Origin: Aulostomus chinensis
Lineage: Eukaryota; Chordata; Actinopteri; Syngnathiformes; Aulostomidae
Length of the DNA: 64,000 bases
Direction of reading: 5' to 3'
Assembly (NCBI GenBank): GCA_037954235.1
Contig: JBBMOA010000018.1
Coordinates: forward strand, 12,634,501-12,698,500
The translations under genes and the position numbers were made by a program. Shown piece after piece: positions 24,051-34,974 of this stretch; position 1 is the stretch's first letter, and the number at the start of each line of letters is the position of its first letter. The notes beneath the pieces were generated by a model. That model made no database searches, was not told where the DNA came from, and worked only from the letters and a program-made list of their open reading frames with translations.

Positions 24051-24424
24051 GGGCAGCACGGTGGTGCAGTGGTCAGCACTGTCGCCTCACAGCAAGAAGG
24101 TTCCAGGTTCGAGCCCTGGCTCCAGCACAGGATCTTTCTGTGTTGAGTCTCCATGTTCTCCCTGTTCCTGTGTGGGTTCTCTCTGGTACTCCGGCTTCCT
24201 CCCACAGTCCAAAGACATCAAGAGAGGACGAGGCTGATTGATACTCTAAATTGACTGTAGGTGTGACTGTGAGAGTGAATGGTTGTCTGTCTCTATGTGT
24301 TGGCCCTGCGATGGACTGGTGACCTGTCCAGGGTGAACCCCACCTCTCGTCCGAAGGCTGCTGGGATAGAATCCAGCCACCCACGACCCTTAACAGGAAT
24401 AAGTGGAAGAAAATGGATGGAATG
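24051..24424 (+). mobile_element. SINE-like retroposon, subfamily A
   Basis: Starts GGGCAGCACGGTGGTGCAG. A tRNA-like head follows, with A-box-like TGGTCAGCACTG and B-box-like GGTTCGAGCCC, then the body phrases TTCCTCCCACAGTCCAAAG, CTCTAAATTGACTGTAGG and GGACTGGTGACCTGTCC, and a tail ending AAAATGGATGGAATG. This is one of the most abundant fish repeat patterns, and it is full-length here. Some of its sequence may derive from the 3' end of a partner LINE. Confidence 0.82.
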
Positions 24425-24595
24425 AGTTTGACCACTAAGATGTGAACAGCATCACTGGAATGCTGCTAGCATCCATCTTCGGCCAGTAGCATTAGCATAG
24501 CATTTTTTCCAGATTAAAACAGAAAATGTCCCCCCCCCCAAAAAAAATATGACAATAAAGCAAGTAATGAGATAAATGTTGGGTTAGCCTAACCT

Positions 24596-24839
24596 CTATC
24601 CATCCATTTTCAATACCACTTATCTGTTAAGGGATGCAGGTGGGCTGGAGCCTATCCCAGCTGACATTGGGCGAGAGGCAGGGTTCACCCTGGACGGGTC
24701 TCCAGTCCATCACAGGGCCATCAGGAGCAATCAAGGATTCGGTATCTTGCTGAAGGACTCTCGGACATGGTCACCAGGGGGAAGTGAGGATCAAAACCGT
24801 GGCTCAGAGGTAGAGTGGTCCAGCCACGCTGCCCCTGTG
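24596..24839 (-). mobile_element. SINE-like retroposon, subfamily B, with 9-bp target-site duplication
   Basis: The inverted element (tail CTATCCATCCATTTTC at the left) is flanked by GCCTAACCT at 24587-24595 and 24840-24848. On its own strand it reads GGGGCAGCGTGGCTGG, then a short head, AGCAAGATACCGAATCC and the GATGGACTGGAGACCCG body. It lacks the TTCCTCCCACAGTCCAAAG middle section of subfamily A. Confidence 0.85.
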
Positions 24840-24964
24840 GCCTAACCTTTGTTATTATAAAATGTAAAATAAAGTAAACCGTGTAAAACTATTTTCATTA
24901 AAAGCAAGAGATGCAATTTTAGTTTCAAGTAAATGTTTATTTTATTTTTACAGATTTTCAACAT

Positions 24965-25336
24965 GCTGCACGGTGGTGCAGTGGTCAGCACTGTCACCTC
25001 ACAGCAAGAAGGTTCCAGGTTCAAGCCCTGGCTCCATCACAGGATCTTTCTGTGTGAGTCTGCATGTTCTCCCTGTTCCTGTGAGGGTTCTCTCTGGTAC
25101 TCCAGCTTCCTCCACAGTCCAAAGATATCAAGAGGGGACGAGGCTGATTGATACTCTAAATTGACTGTAGGTGAGACTGTGAGTGTGAATGGTTGTCTGT
25201 CTCTATGTGTTGGTCCTGTGATAGACTGGTGACCTGTCCAGGGTGAACCCCGCCTCTCGCCCGTAGATGCTAGGATAGGCTCCAGCCCCCCCACGACCCT
25301 TACTAGTAAGGACTAAGTGGAAGATGACGATGGATG
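24965..25336 (+). mobile_element. SINE-like retroposon, subfamily A, with 12-bp target-site duplication
   Basis: Flanked by GATTTTCAACAT at 24953-24964 and 25337-25348. It starts GCTGCACGGTGGTGCAG and ends TGACGATGGATG. It is the same family as the copy at 24051, with a few substitutions, and all family landmarks are present. Confidence 0.88.
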
Positions 25337-27136
25337 GATTTTCAACATATTCAGCTGCTCTCAGATCCTCCAGATGGAGAGGAAGATGCATTTTTCATTT
25401 AAATTTCAAATGAAAGAGAAAAACTTCCAAGTCCCTCAATTTATATTCCACCACATGTTGCAATGTTTGAAAGATTTTATGATTTGACATTTTTGATTTA
25501 AGTGGCTTTTCACCAAAATGAGCGTTGACTTTTTCCTTCTCAATTCTGGTTTTCTGTTTTTATGCATTAAAAAAAAAAAAGCTTGAATAAAGCAAAGTAA
25601 CATCCCCCAATAATACAGTGACAGTAAACACTTTAACGGCTCCAGCTCTGCAATGATTGGCTACACATCTCCGAGCGTTCTCCTCCCACCATCACACCCT
25701 AATAGCTGTGATATTGAACGGTTGTCATTTAATCTTCCAGGAGAAACGCAAGCTGAGCCCCAAGATGAAAAAAAAGAAGAAGATGCCACATCTCCCACAG
25801 CAATAACTCTCCACTGGCAATAAGTTCAGATTTCATTATACATTATGCAGGAGACAATCCTGTGCTGTAAATGAAATGGGCATGCTACCTCCATGGCTGT
25901 CTGACCCACCAGATTGGGGAAAGGGAAGTCTGAAATTACCGGCGTGAAAAGTCCTTCCTTTTTAGGTTTTTTTTTTTTTTTTTTTTTTTGGTAGTGATGT
26001 CGAAGTACAGCCACTTTCTACATGTTTGGGCTGAGGGAGCGGTAGATTGAATCTCGGTGTATCCATGGAAACAGTCTTGACACCAAAGCATCAGTCACTG
26101 CTGTGAAAGGTTGCATCTGCATGATTGATAGGGAGGAGTCCAGATGTGGGGAGAGGAGACGAGGGTTTGTGAAGGTTGGGTAAATTCTACATATTTACAC
26201 AGCCAAGAGAGGTAACACGTCCCGCCGCCTCCACCCTCTTTTTCACCTCTCGTTCATGGCAGTTTCTACGAATTGCCAATTTAGAAAAAAAAAGGCATGT
26301 TTGAAATAATCTGTGTGAAAAGGAGACATCCCCTAATCTCTATATAAATCACTAAAGACAAAGACAAACAAAAACTGCCATATATCAACTGTTCTCAGAT
26401 CAGTTTACCTACAGTAGGACCAGTGGTGTTAACTCAGACTGAGTGTGGCTGCCTAAACTTAACCACACTTAAGGTTCCAACAATCCAAGCTTCAATATCA
26501 GCACATCTTGTTGGTTCCACAGGAAAACAACAGCTACATTAGATTGTGTCGCACCTTGGAAGAATTGTCAAATAGTTCCCAGTCAGTTCTGAACGGTATA
26601 TCTGCTCAAGATGTCTTCGAGAATAACAGACTTTCTAAACACTGTAAAACTAAACTGTATATCTGACACTGACATATGGTGTTTTTGGAGTGTTTAAAAA
26701 AAAAATCAATGGCAAAAATTAAACCAAGACCTCAGACTGTGACACGAAACGAACCGGTGCGTTTATGAATCAGTCTAACCCTCGTCTCACTCTAACGTGC
26801 ACCCCCTCGCCTGCTTGCAACACTTGATTGATTAAAACGTGAAACACTGCTCTGTAGAACTGACTTATTTCCCAGTCCTAGCCGTGACTAATCCATAAAT
26901 GCAAAATTATCTCGGATTAGGCCAAAATGTGGCAGTCAGTGAGAGAATGTGCTGAACCGGCAGGCACAATTTACCTGTAAATCAACTCTGCCTGCTCACC
27001 TCGTAAATTAAGAAGTTCTGTCTACAAATGCCTTTATTCAGCACCACCTCCTTTGTTGAAACTACCACCTGAGCGAGAGAGAGACAGAGAGCAGTTGATG
27101 TTTTGTGTGTGTTTGAGTTATTTCCTGTCTACATCC

Positions 27137-27139
<3 letters not shown>

Positions 27140-27190
<51 letters not shown>
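27140..27190. repeat. (GT)n microsatellite
   Basis: About 25 units passing into GCGCGT. Confidence 0.97.
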
Positions 27191-27192
<2 letters not shown>

Positions 27193-27589
27193 TGTTCGTG
27201 TGTATTTATCATATGCTGACGAGCAGCAATCATCTCTTCGTGTGAACCCCTGTGGTGAAAACACACACCCAGCTGAGAACAGCACCTTCAACGCTTTCCA
27301 AATTTTATGACATAATCACCTCACACTCTCCAGCCATCTCGCTAGCAGTCTCCTCGCGCTAATTTACCAGGCCCGTGGCTCTGCACAGAGCTCCAGCGAA
27401 TCGTTTATGGGGTTTAACACGCCACATGTTTTTACACATCAAGGGAACAAACTCTTTCAACATACTATCTACATACAAGATTATGAAATTGAGATGATAA
27501 TGAAACAGTAATAGTTATTAGGGGAAAAAAAGCATGGCAGTTGTTTGCATCTGTTTTATTATTATTATTTGGCCATCCGTCCTGTTCTC

Positions 27590-27850
27590 ATCAACATGGT
27601 ATCTCAGGGGCGCCTTGAGGTAGTTTCTTCAAATATGTTAGAAATCTTCACTTGAATGTAATGATGATTCCATTTTTTTTCTGGCTAAAGGTCAGAGGTC
27701 AAAGTCACTGTGACTGCACAAACAAACCTTTCTCACAATATGTAAAAAAAAAATTTTATGCGCATATCGAATAGAAGGATAATGTGGTGACATTTTATAT
27801 CCAAAGGGTCAAAGGTCGCCTACAACGTGGCAACATGTTCAGACAAAAAC
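27590..27850 (+). repeat. Interspersed fish repeat, AGGTCA-rich family
   Basis: It resembles the copy in cacng1 intron 2 and includes AGGTCAGAGGTCAAAGTCAC, CATTTTATATCCAAAGGGTC and AAAGGTCGCC. A perfect DR1-spaced pair AGGTCAGAGGTCA lies at 27689-27701. The boundaries are approximate. Confidence 0.5.
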
Positions 27851-28271
27851 ACTGGACACTTCTGGCTATATTCATCTCAATAAAGTCTGGAGGTTTTTTG
27901 GGTTTTTTTTTCATGAAAGTACCTGTGTATTCGACAGTCTTCCTCATTCACTTCATATCGCAATGATTCGTCATTATTTTGAATTACGCAGTGGTTTTGC
28001 GTAAAAATTTTGCGTCTGCAGTTTAAACTTGAGAGCATGTCAGTGTTTTTGTCTTAACACTGAAAACTCAGGGTGATCTATGTGGCGCGTCTGTGTGGAT
28101 AAAAGCGCCACAGCCAGTCGCTTTTCAAAGGTTTACAGGCTTTTCAAGTCTTCAAATGTGTTCTGAGCTTTAACGGATAAAAAAGATGAATATCACAACA
28201 ACCCACTGACAATTTGTGTCCACCAAGTAAAGGGCAGATCAAATAAGTTTACACATCGCTCAACTGGTGTG

Positions 28272-28280
<9 letters not shown>

Positions 28281-28352
<72 letters not shown>
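28281..28352. repeat. (GT)n microsatellite
   Basis: About 36 uninterrupted units after a short TATATATA run. It accounts for the Cys/Val and His/Thr frames here. Confidence 0.97.
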
Positions 28353-28355
<3 letters not shown>

Positions 28356-28491
28356 CTTAATGGTCCAGTTTAGAGAAGCAGCAGTGTGTGGGGATTTCTG
28401 GTGGATTATATCGTACCCCGCTGGAGTGACAAGAAATTTGCTAGTGACACAAATGGAAGCAAAAAATATACCCACCCTCATCCAGCCCAGA

Positions 28492-28507
28492 CCCCCCCCC
28501 CCCCCCC
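28492..28507. repeat. Poly-C run (16 nt)
   Basis: A homopolymer, G-rich on the minus strand, close to a second C-rich stretch at 28615-28680. Confidence 0.9.
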
Positions 28508-28861
28508 GCCCCCTCTCACTCTGTTCACCTGGATGTAATGTAACCATTAAGCTGGCCTGTGTTGTCTCTGCACAGAGTGATGACTCCAATAAACCCCTTA
28601 TTAATTTTGGCCACAACCCCCCCTGCAAACCACCACCCCCGCCCCCTTCAAACCACCACCCCTCCCACCCACGCGCTTCTCTCTCCACAGTAGCAGTGGG
28701 CTGACTACACTGAGAGGTCAGGGAAGTGACAGTAAAGGCCAGCTAATGATGTTGAGCGGCGAGAGGCGAGGAAGCCAGGTCTCTTAGCAACAGCTTCTCC
28801 TCTTTACTGACACTCTGATGTCGGCTGGAACCAAAAACAGTGTGTGTTTATGTGTGTATGT

Positions 28862-28880
28862 CATTGTGTGTCGATGTACT

Positions 28881-28937
<57 letters not shown>
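28862..28937. repeat. (GT)n microsatellite with ATGTACTCAG flank
   Basis: The flank TGTGTGTCGATGTACTCAG leads into about 27 GT units. A near-identical flank and array recur at 29563-29638. Confidence 0.9.
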
Positions 28938-28942
<5 letters not shown>

Positions 28943-29562
28943 GAGAGACAGAGACAGAGAGCAAATTTGCATGCATCTGTCTAACTGTTGCAGGTAGCAT
29001 CAGCGTGACACTACAAAGAGAGTGGCATGAATCCAGCTTGTTTAGTTCCAATTAGAGGTGATTTCTGGAGTTGTCTTGTGCTAACTGGAACCAGAAAATT
29101 GCTCTTTGTGAGTCTTCTTTCTTGTGTTTGTGTCTGACTGGTGTGTGGGTACAAAATGGATTCAGATAGAAAGGCTTCTGTTGAAAATATATCCACTTTT
29201 ACGTGTGTGTGTGTGAGTGTGTGTGTGTGTGCGCGCGCACAATTGTGTTTGCTTGTGTGTGCGTACATATTTTCTGCACCAGACTTCAGAAGTAATTTAA
29301 CGGACATAAATGAAGTCATGCACAGTTTGACTATCTTTGAGAGGACACAAGGCTTTTCCTTATCCTGTGTATCTTAGCCCAAAGGCTGTAACCAGGTTTT
29401 ACAACATTTACTTTATTAAGAATCAACTAAATAAATCAAATATCCAGTTTCACACGCAATGTTCCTAAAATGTCTCAGCACCAATCAGCTATTATCTTCT
29501 AGCGTAATGATATGTGCATAATTACAATAACGGAGTGACATGCAGTCGGACATTAATCTGCT

Positions 29563-29586
29563 TTCATTGTTGTGTGTCTATGTACT

Positions 29587-29638
<52 letters not shown>
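29563..29638. repeat. (GT)n microsatellite with ATGTACTCAG flank, second copy
   Basis: The flank TGTGTGTCTATGTACTCAG leads into about 24 GT units and repeats the arrangement 700 bp upstream. Confidence 0.9.
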
Positions 29639-29641
<3 letters not shown>

Positions 29642-30349
29642 AATATCAGCATGCGAGGCACTTCTGCACTGTCTTACATCGCTGGCTGATAGATACTCAA
29701 TACTGCAAGTGCATAGCGCCCTCTTGAGTTCAGATGTAAGAATATTTGTATACTTCCATAAAACTACATGTGAAGATATTCCCTTATACGGTCATTTAAG
29801 CAACTCATGAGCTGATTTTCTCCCTTTTCTGAGCGAAGTTGTTGTATTAATGTGTGAGCTGCGAGGAAGTCCCACGTTGCCCTTATAGTCGAGCAAAATA
29901 TCACAATTATGAGAAGTGTAAAAGCGTATTTTGCTTTTCAAATTCTCACAAATGGTGCCTTGTTCTCATGATGGTGTTTTTACCCTCCTGCATTCTTCCA
30001 GAAGGCAAAAACTGCTGGCCATGAAAGTATGTATATCTAGCTTGAAGCTAACGGCTAACAACAGGGATGCTTCACACCAATGTCCTTTTCCAAGCACATT
30101 GACCAGTATACTCATCTTCTTTATCCAGCTGTATGCTCAGTAATCTACAAATACTTTAATTTGAGTTGAAAACCAAGAGGCTCAGAACCCTGTACTTCAA
30201 GACTTGTCCACAGCAGCATCAAAGAAGAGGTGTTCTAGTTTGTTTTAGCTCAAATGAACATGTAGGATTACTAACTGTAGATGTGGTTAATGCTTTACTT
30301 CACTTTACTTCTTCAACCAAGAATCTGTAAACATTTTTTTTCTTTTTTG

Positions 30350-30450
30350 GGACAGTTGTTAGCAATCAGCGGCCATCAGCTCCAAGCTTAATAGGAGAGG
30401 CTGTTTCGTTCTGCATTCTGGAGTCACAAAGAAGTGATGCAGCGGGAAAA
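30350..30450 (+). repeat. Interspersed repeat of unknown class, copy 1
   Basis: Shares TTCTGCATTCTGGAGTCACA and the following AAGAAGT with 52277-52305, with weaker similarity on both sides. It directly abuts a truncated SINE-like copy. Confidence 0.55.
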
Positions 30451-30466
30451 ATATGTGTCAGTGCTG

Positions 30467-30722
30467 TCGCCCCACAGCAAGAAGGTTCCAGGTTCAAGCC
30501 CCGGCTCCATCACAGGATCTTTTTGTGTGAGTCTGCATGTTCTCCCTGTTCCTGTGTGGGTTCTCTCTGGTACTCCAGCTTCCTCCCACAGTCCAAAGAC
30601 ATCAAGAGGGGACGAGGCTGATTGATACTCTAAATTGACTGTAGGTGTGACTGTGAGTGTGAATGGTTGTCTGTCTCTATGTTGGCCCTGTGATGGACTG
30701 GTGACCTGTCCAGGGTGAACCC
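30467..30722 (+). mobile_element. SINE-like retroposon, subfamily A, truncated at both ends
   Basis: Begins inside the tRNA-like head (CAGTGCTGTCGCCCCACAGC) and stops at CAGGGTGAACCCC without the TGGATGG tail. The intervening body matches the full copies closely. Loss of both ends suggests deletion or rearrangement after insertion. Confidence 0.8.
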
Positions 30723-30726
30723 CAAA

Positions 30727-32000
30727 TGAACAAATGAAAAGTCTCCTGCCTGCAACCCTGCCCATTGAATTAAAGAGCTTTTGCGACATCTACCGTTTAT
30801 TACGAGTATTGCATGCAATATTTTCAAGCTTTGGTTTGATTGAAGAGCTGGTTTTGTATACTTTATCTAAACTAAATATAATATATTATATTCATAATAT
30901 AATGTATTTTTGCTTGTCAGTCTTTATTAAATGTGGATGAGTTGAGGGACATGTAACAGAAAGTGGTGTGAGATGTGGTGGTACAGTTGTGGTGGGAAAA
31001 TCCCCAACTATTATAAATGCATTTAAAACACGAAATATCAAGCTCTTATTCATTTAATCAATGAAACAATGATATTTTTGGTGCCATTTATGTGAATTAG
31101 TTCTTTCATTTCTGATTTTTTTTTTAAGTATAAGTGTAACTACAGTCTGGGTTTATTGAGGACGAAAGAAGAAACCTTTATCAATGAGCGATTACCTTTT
31201 AGAACATAAGATAACTTGATTCATGTTGTCTTTTTAGAGCTGTAACTTCTGATTTCATTAAATATTTACTGCTTTACTTACGATCGTTTCAGCACCACAG
31301 CCAGTTCCCCTTCTTTCAGAGATGAATGTTACAAATGTAGCGACAGCACTTTTATGCTATGTTATTGTTATATTCATATATGATATGATTATCGTGATAT
31401 ATATAGTGTGTGTTATCTTGTACAGTTTCACCTGCTACCTCTAAATGTAACTTTTTCACTTTCTTTTAACGCCCCGAACCTCAGCTAGGGGAGAGTTTAT
31501 CTCCCGTCTACGAGTGCAGCTTAATGACCAGCAGGGGGCGACTCTACTGGTTACAAAAGAAAATCTCGTTATAGAAGTCCGAAAGAAAATTATTATAAAT
31601 AATAATTGTTACCTTATTTATGACCTGAATAACAATTTCTTTAAAGTAAACAGTGTGGATTTGCAAATTTTTAACAAATGTTTTGGCTCATAGTCGATAT
31701 TAACTAATGTCAGTGTATGAAAACAAGTTTATGATCTTCACATTTTGTACATGATGAAAAATATAACATTGTAAAATTTAAGACAAGAATTATTTTTTCA
31801 CTTTCCATGCTTTAAGTCGTATTCATTGGTGCTTTCTAAACACTGATGGTGGGCAAAAAATAGATGGACTGATATAAATATTAGCCGTTGGACCAAGCCT
31901 TCATCGCTAAGTTTCAAGTCAATGCAACACGAGCTTTAATTTTTTATTTAAAAATTGTTTAGCTCAAAAACCTCAGAACTATTATCTATCTACCAACCAC
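30727..32000. other. Region upstream of pitpnc1
   Basis: AT-rich sequence with no recognised gene. It contains the CTCF-like core at 31528-31540 inside what looks like a common fish repeat (GCAGGGGGCGACTCTACTGG, then AGAAGTCCG). Confidence 0.5.
31528..31540 (+). promoter_or_regulatory. CTCF-like core motif
   Basis: CCAGCAGGGGGCG fits the vertebrate CTCF core (CCASYAGRKGGCR) at every position. It lies about 1.07 kb upstream of the pitpnc1 start codon. Confidence 0.4.
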
Positions 32001-32079
32001 AGTCCACGACAGTGTATATCCGTGTGTGAATCTTTTTTTTAATAGCCGCGCTTTTACATTGAAAGTCTGGTCACCTTAT

Positions 32080-32598
32080 TTCCGGTGCAATCTCTCTCTT
32101 ACCTACTTGATCCAGCCACTTCAGACGGCTGCGCATCCCTGGACGGAGCTGTCAGGACTCAATCACACAGCCGGACCCACGCTGGCAGCTTCGTGGAAGT
32201 TCACTCAAGTGAGCGCGGTTAGAGGAGGATTGTTGTCGGTGTGTAAGGAGCCGTTGAGCGGCTTGGGAACTGCATCCTGGTCCGGGACGCGGGGTAAACA
32301 AGAAGCCGCGTGAGACTGCTGGTGGATTCGTCCTGCTTTTGGAGTTTAACTTAAAACTTTAACTTCCAAACCTTGTCCAGGAGATAAATCAACCTAAAAC
32401 TGTGCGTTAACTTTACCGCAGGAGCTGGGGACAGGAGTGGTGCTGATGCGGGAGTGCGGGGTGGGTGTTTTGGTGAATTGATGGACCCCCGCGTGGCCTC
32501 CTTTCATTGATCAGATGATTTCTAGGAAATTGACTGATTTACGGGATCAAGACTGACGGCTCTCACCTTCCTCTGCATCTCACCACCGTTGTAAGACG
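32080..32598 (+). promoter_or_regulatory. pitpnc1: Putative pitpnc1 promoter and 5' UTR
   Basis: The 500 bp before the start codon is richer in G, C and CpG than its AT-rich surroundings (for example GGACGGAGC, GTCCGGGACGCGGGG, GAGCGCGG) and has no obvious TATA box near a start. It is placed by its position before the first coding exon. The transcription start and any 5' non-coding exon cannot be located. Confidence 0.4.
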
Positions 32599-32646
32599 AT
32601 GTTGATGAAGGAGTACCGCATCTGCATGCCTCTCACCGTGGAGGAG
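32599..32646 (+). CDS. pitpnc1: pitpnc1 exon 1 (residues 1-16)
   Basis: Encodes MLMKEYRICMPLTVEE and ends phase 0 before GTAGGG. The start was chosen because it gives the family N-terminus (MLLKEYRICMPLTVDE in mammals). The context GACGATGT is a weak Kozak match. A frame that reads on to 32826 is intronic. Confidence 0.93.
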
Positions 32647-34455
32647 GTAGGGGAAGTTTACTCACCATGTTTTTGTAGCCTTCGGTTGTTTCTTATCGCC
32701 CTAACAAAGCGCTGCTCGTCCGCTTTGTTCGGTCTGATCTGTAGTTTTTACTTCGATGCGCAGCGCTGGTCTTGGTTTGGATGTTTGTTTTTTTTGCGCT
32801 CCAGCGATGCCAGCGGGACAGTGTGAGCAGTCACCGCCGGGTGGCACTGCTGCCTCCTCTCATTGAGGACCAAGATTGTATCCGTAAGCAGAGTGAATCA
32901 TGCGCATATTTCAGGGGCTAAAGTACAACGAGTACATCCCTGGATGAATGTATAGTGTTTGGACTGCGGATGCCCTCGACCTGTGTTCCCTCTGCATAGC
33001 AATATTTCATTAATCCAGTGTGAGATTAAGGTTATTATCTTTTTACCATTCCGTTTTGTTTGCTTGTTATTTATTTAAATCCGGGCAGTGATGCTTATAA
33101 AACAGCTGCTTATATTCTGTGTCTCTCTGATTCAGAGTTACATAATTCAAACACAACAACACAGGTTTGATGCACACACGTGTTGGATTAGATTGTTTTG
33201 TTTCGATGAATATGTAGCTGGACAGGACAGAGGGTGAGAGGATCCCTTGGGAGAAGTTCCCTTCAGGCCACAGTCTGTAAAAACCACGGGTGCAGCTCAC
33301 GCTGAAAGATTTCAGGGTGCAAATAGATTTGTTAAGTCTTGCTCCTGGAACTCCTGCATCTGTTTGGCACGTTTACACTCGCAGGCTTCATCGGGTGTCA
33401 TTCTGGGGAAAAAAATGCTCTTGAGTACATATTTGTACACAACTCCTTGCCCCGCCTCCTTCTTGTCTGCAAGACTAAATTCAGGGCTAAAAACAACAGG
33501 TCCCAATGTGAGTAAGTGCAAATTTTTACCTAAAAACATGGATTGAATGAGGCCTATTGTCAGGGGTGGATGTGGAGGGGTTCAGGTTGGTACTGGCTAT
33601 CTCTTACTGACTTAGAGAGAGACAACACCCCCCCCCCCCCCCCTTTTTTCAAAATGTAGACAACTTTCACTTTTCTTTAAATCCACAACGTTGCCAGATT
33701 GGGTTTTCAACCCCTTTAGACAATTAAAATCACACTGGGCCAGAAAAAACATTGGGCGATGCATAATTCACAAACATTTGGGTGATGAGTGTTGATTCAT
33801 TTTGTTGGTTTCACTTATCTTGTTTTGTTTTGTGTTGTTTGGGTTTGGTGTCAATCAGAGCTGGCAGCCCTGAAGACCCCCCATGTAAAACTCTTGCTCT
33901 GGACTTTGTTCCCTGAAGCTACGAGTTCAGCAGCATCATAAAGTCCCAGTTGTAATAGAATTAGCACCTGGGCTGCCACTTCCTGGAATCCTTCGTGAAG
34001 AAATTAGTGGCTGTTAGAGTCAATATCCCTAAATTGTACGGTCCCATTTCTGTTAGTGAAGATCATTGCAGTTAAAGCTCATTCATTTGGTGCTGATTGA
34101 AATTGAAGACATCCATACTTTTGTCCAAACCAATCAGAGAGCCTTAATCAGCCCATCGATCCGTATCTTACTCCATCTTCCTGCCTGAAGGAGTTTCTGT
34201 GACTTTAATGTTTATAATTACCAGCATGCTGGTTTATCACATCTTGTCTGAAGGCTGATTGGCTCCTCGGCTTTGCTGCACTCCAGTGGAGATGGAAGAC
34301 ACGGCTGCTCTCTGGTCAGCTGAAGGCTATTACACTTGTTGATGTAATGATAATCATGGAAGCCCCGGACTGATCTATTGAGCTGTCACTGATCTGACAA
34401 ATGAACAGTTGTAAGCTATTAGTTTTTGCAGCTTTGCAGGAACACACACACACAC

Positions 34456-34499
<44 letters not shown>

Positions 34500-34559
34500 A
34501 CACACACACACACACACTCACAACAAGAGGACACACATTCCATGCTATCATGTGCAGTA

Positions 34560-34623
<64 letters not shown>

Positions 34624-34898
34624 CTTGTACTTGCTACACATTGAGGACTAGAATACGTATTTAACCAACACAGTGAGGACATTTTTGGAAAGTGAGGACA
34701 TTTTAGCAGGTCCCCACATCTTCAAAGGACCATTTGAAGGTCAAGACTTGGTTTTAGGGTCGAGGTGAGAATCAGGTTCTGGTTAGGTTTAGGGTCAAGG
34801 TTAGGGTGAGGCAGTCAGTTGAGAAGGTTAGGTTTAGGGTGAGGGGCTAGGGATTGTATTAAGTCAATGAAAGTCCTCACAAAGATATAAGTACAAGG

Positions 34899-34974
<76 letters not shown>

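Larger units (their letters stand above)
25349..28280. other. Intergenic region without recognised genes
   Basis: Holds A and T homopolymers (25970-25989), a GT microsatellite at 27140-27190 and an AGGTCA-rich repeat remnant at 27590-27850. No gene is supported. Confidence 0.6.

Noticed and set aside
24073..24435. Similar frames (HRDRQPFTLTVTPTVNLEYQ type) at 24.1, 25.0, 30.4 and 37.4 kb
   Set aside because: These resemble a protein family but are the antisense reading of the SINE-like element, kept open only because copies are young.
28267..28704. Frames of 140-145 residues on both strands
   Set aside because: Translations of a (GT)n array followed by C-rich low-complexity sequence.
10361..32598. 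Hidden gene between cacng1 and pitpnc1
   Set aside because: No frame with splice signals matched HELZ, PSMD12 or any other protein I can recognise; only repeats and unique non-coding DNA were seen. A translated database search could overturn this.
34754..34839. Interstitial telomere
   Set aside because: TTAGGG words are separated by irregular sequence and belong to a dispersed repeat with a second copy at 52.4 kb; there is no head-to-tail array.
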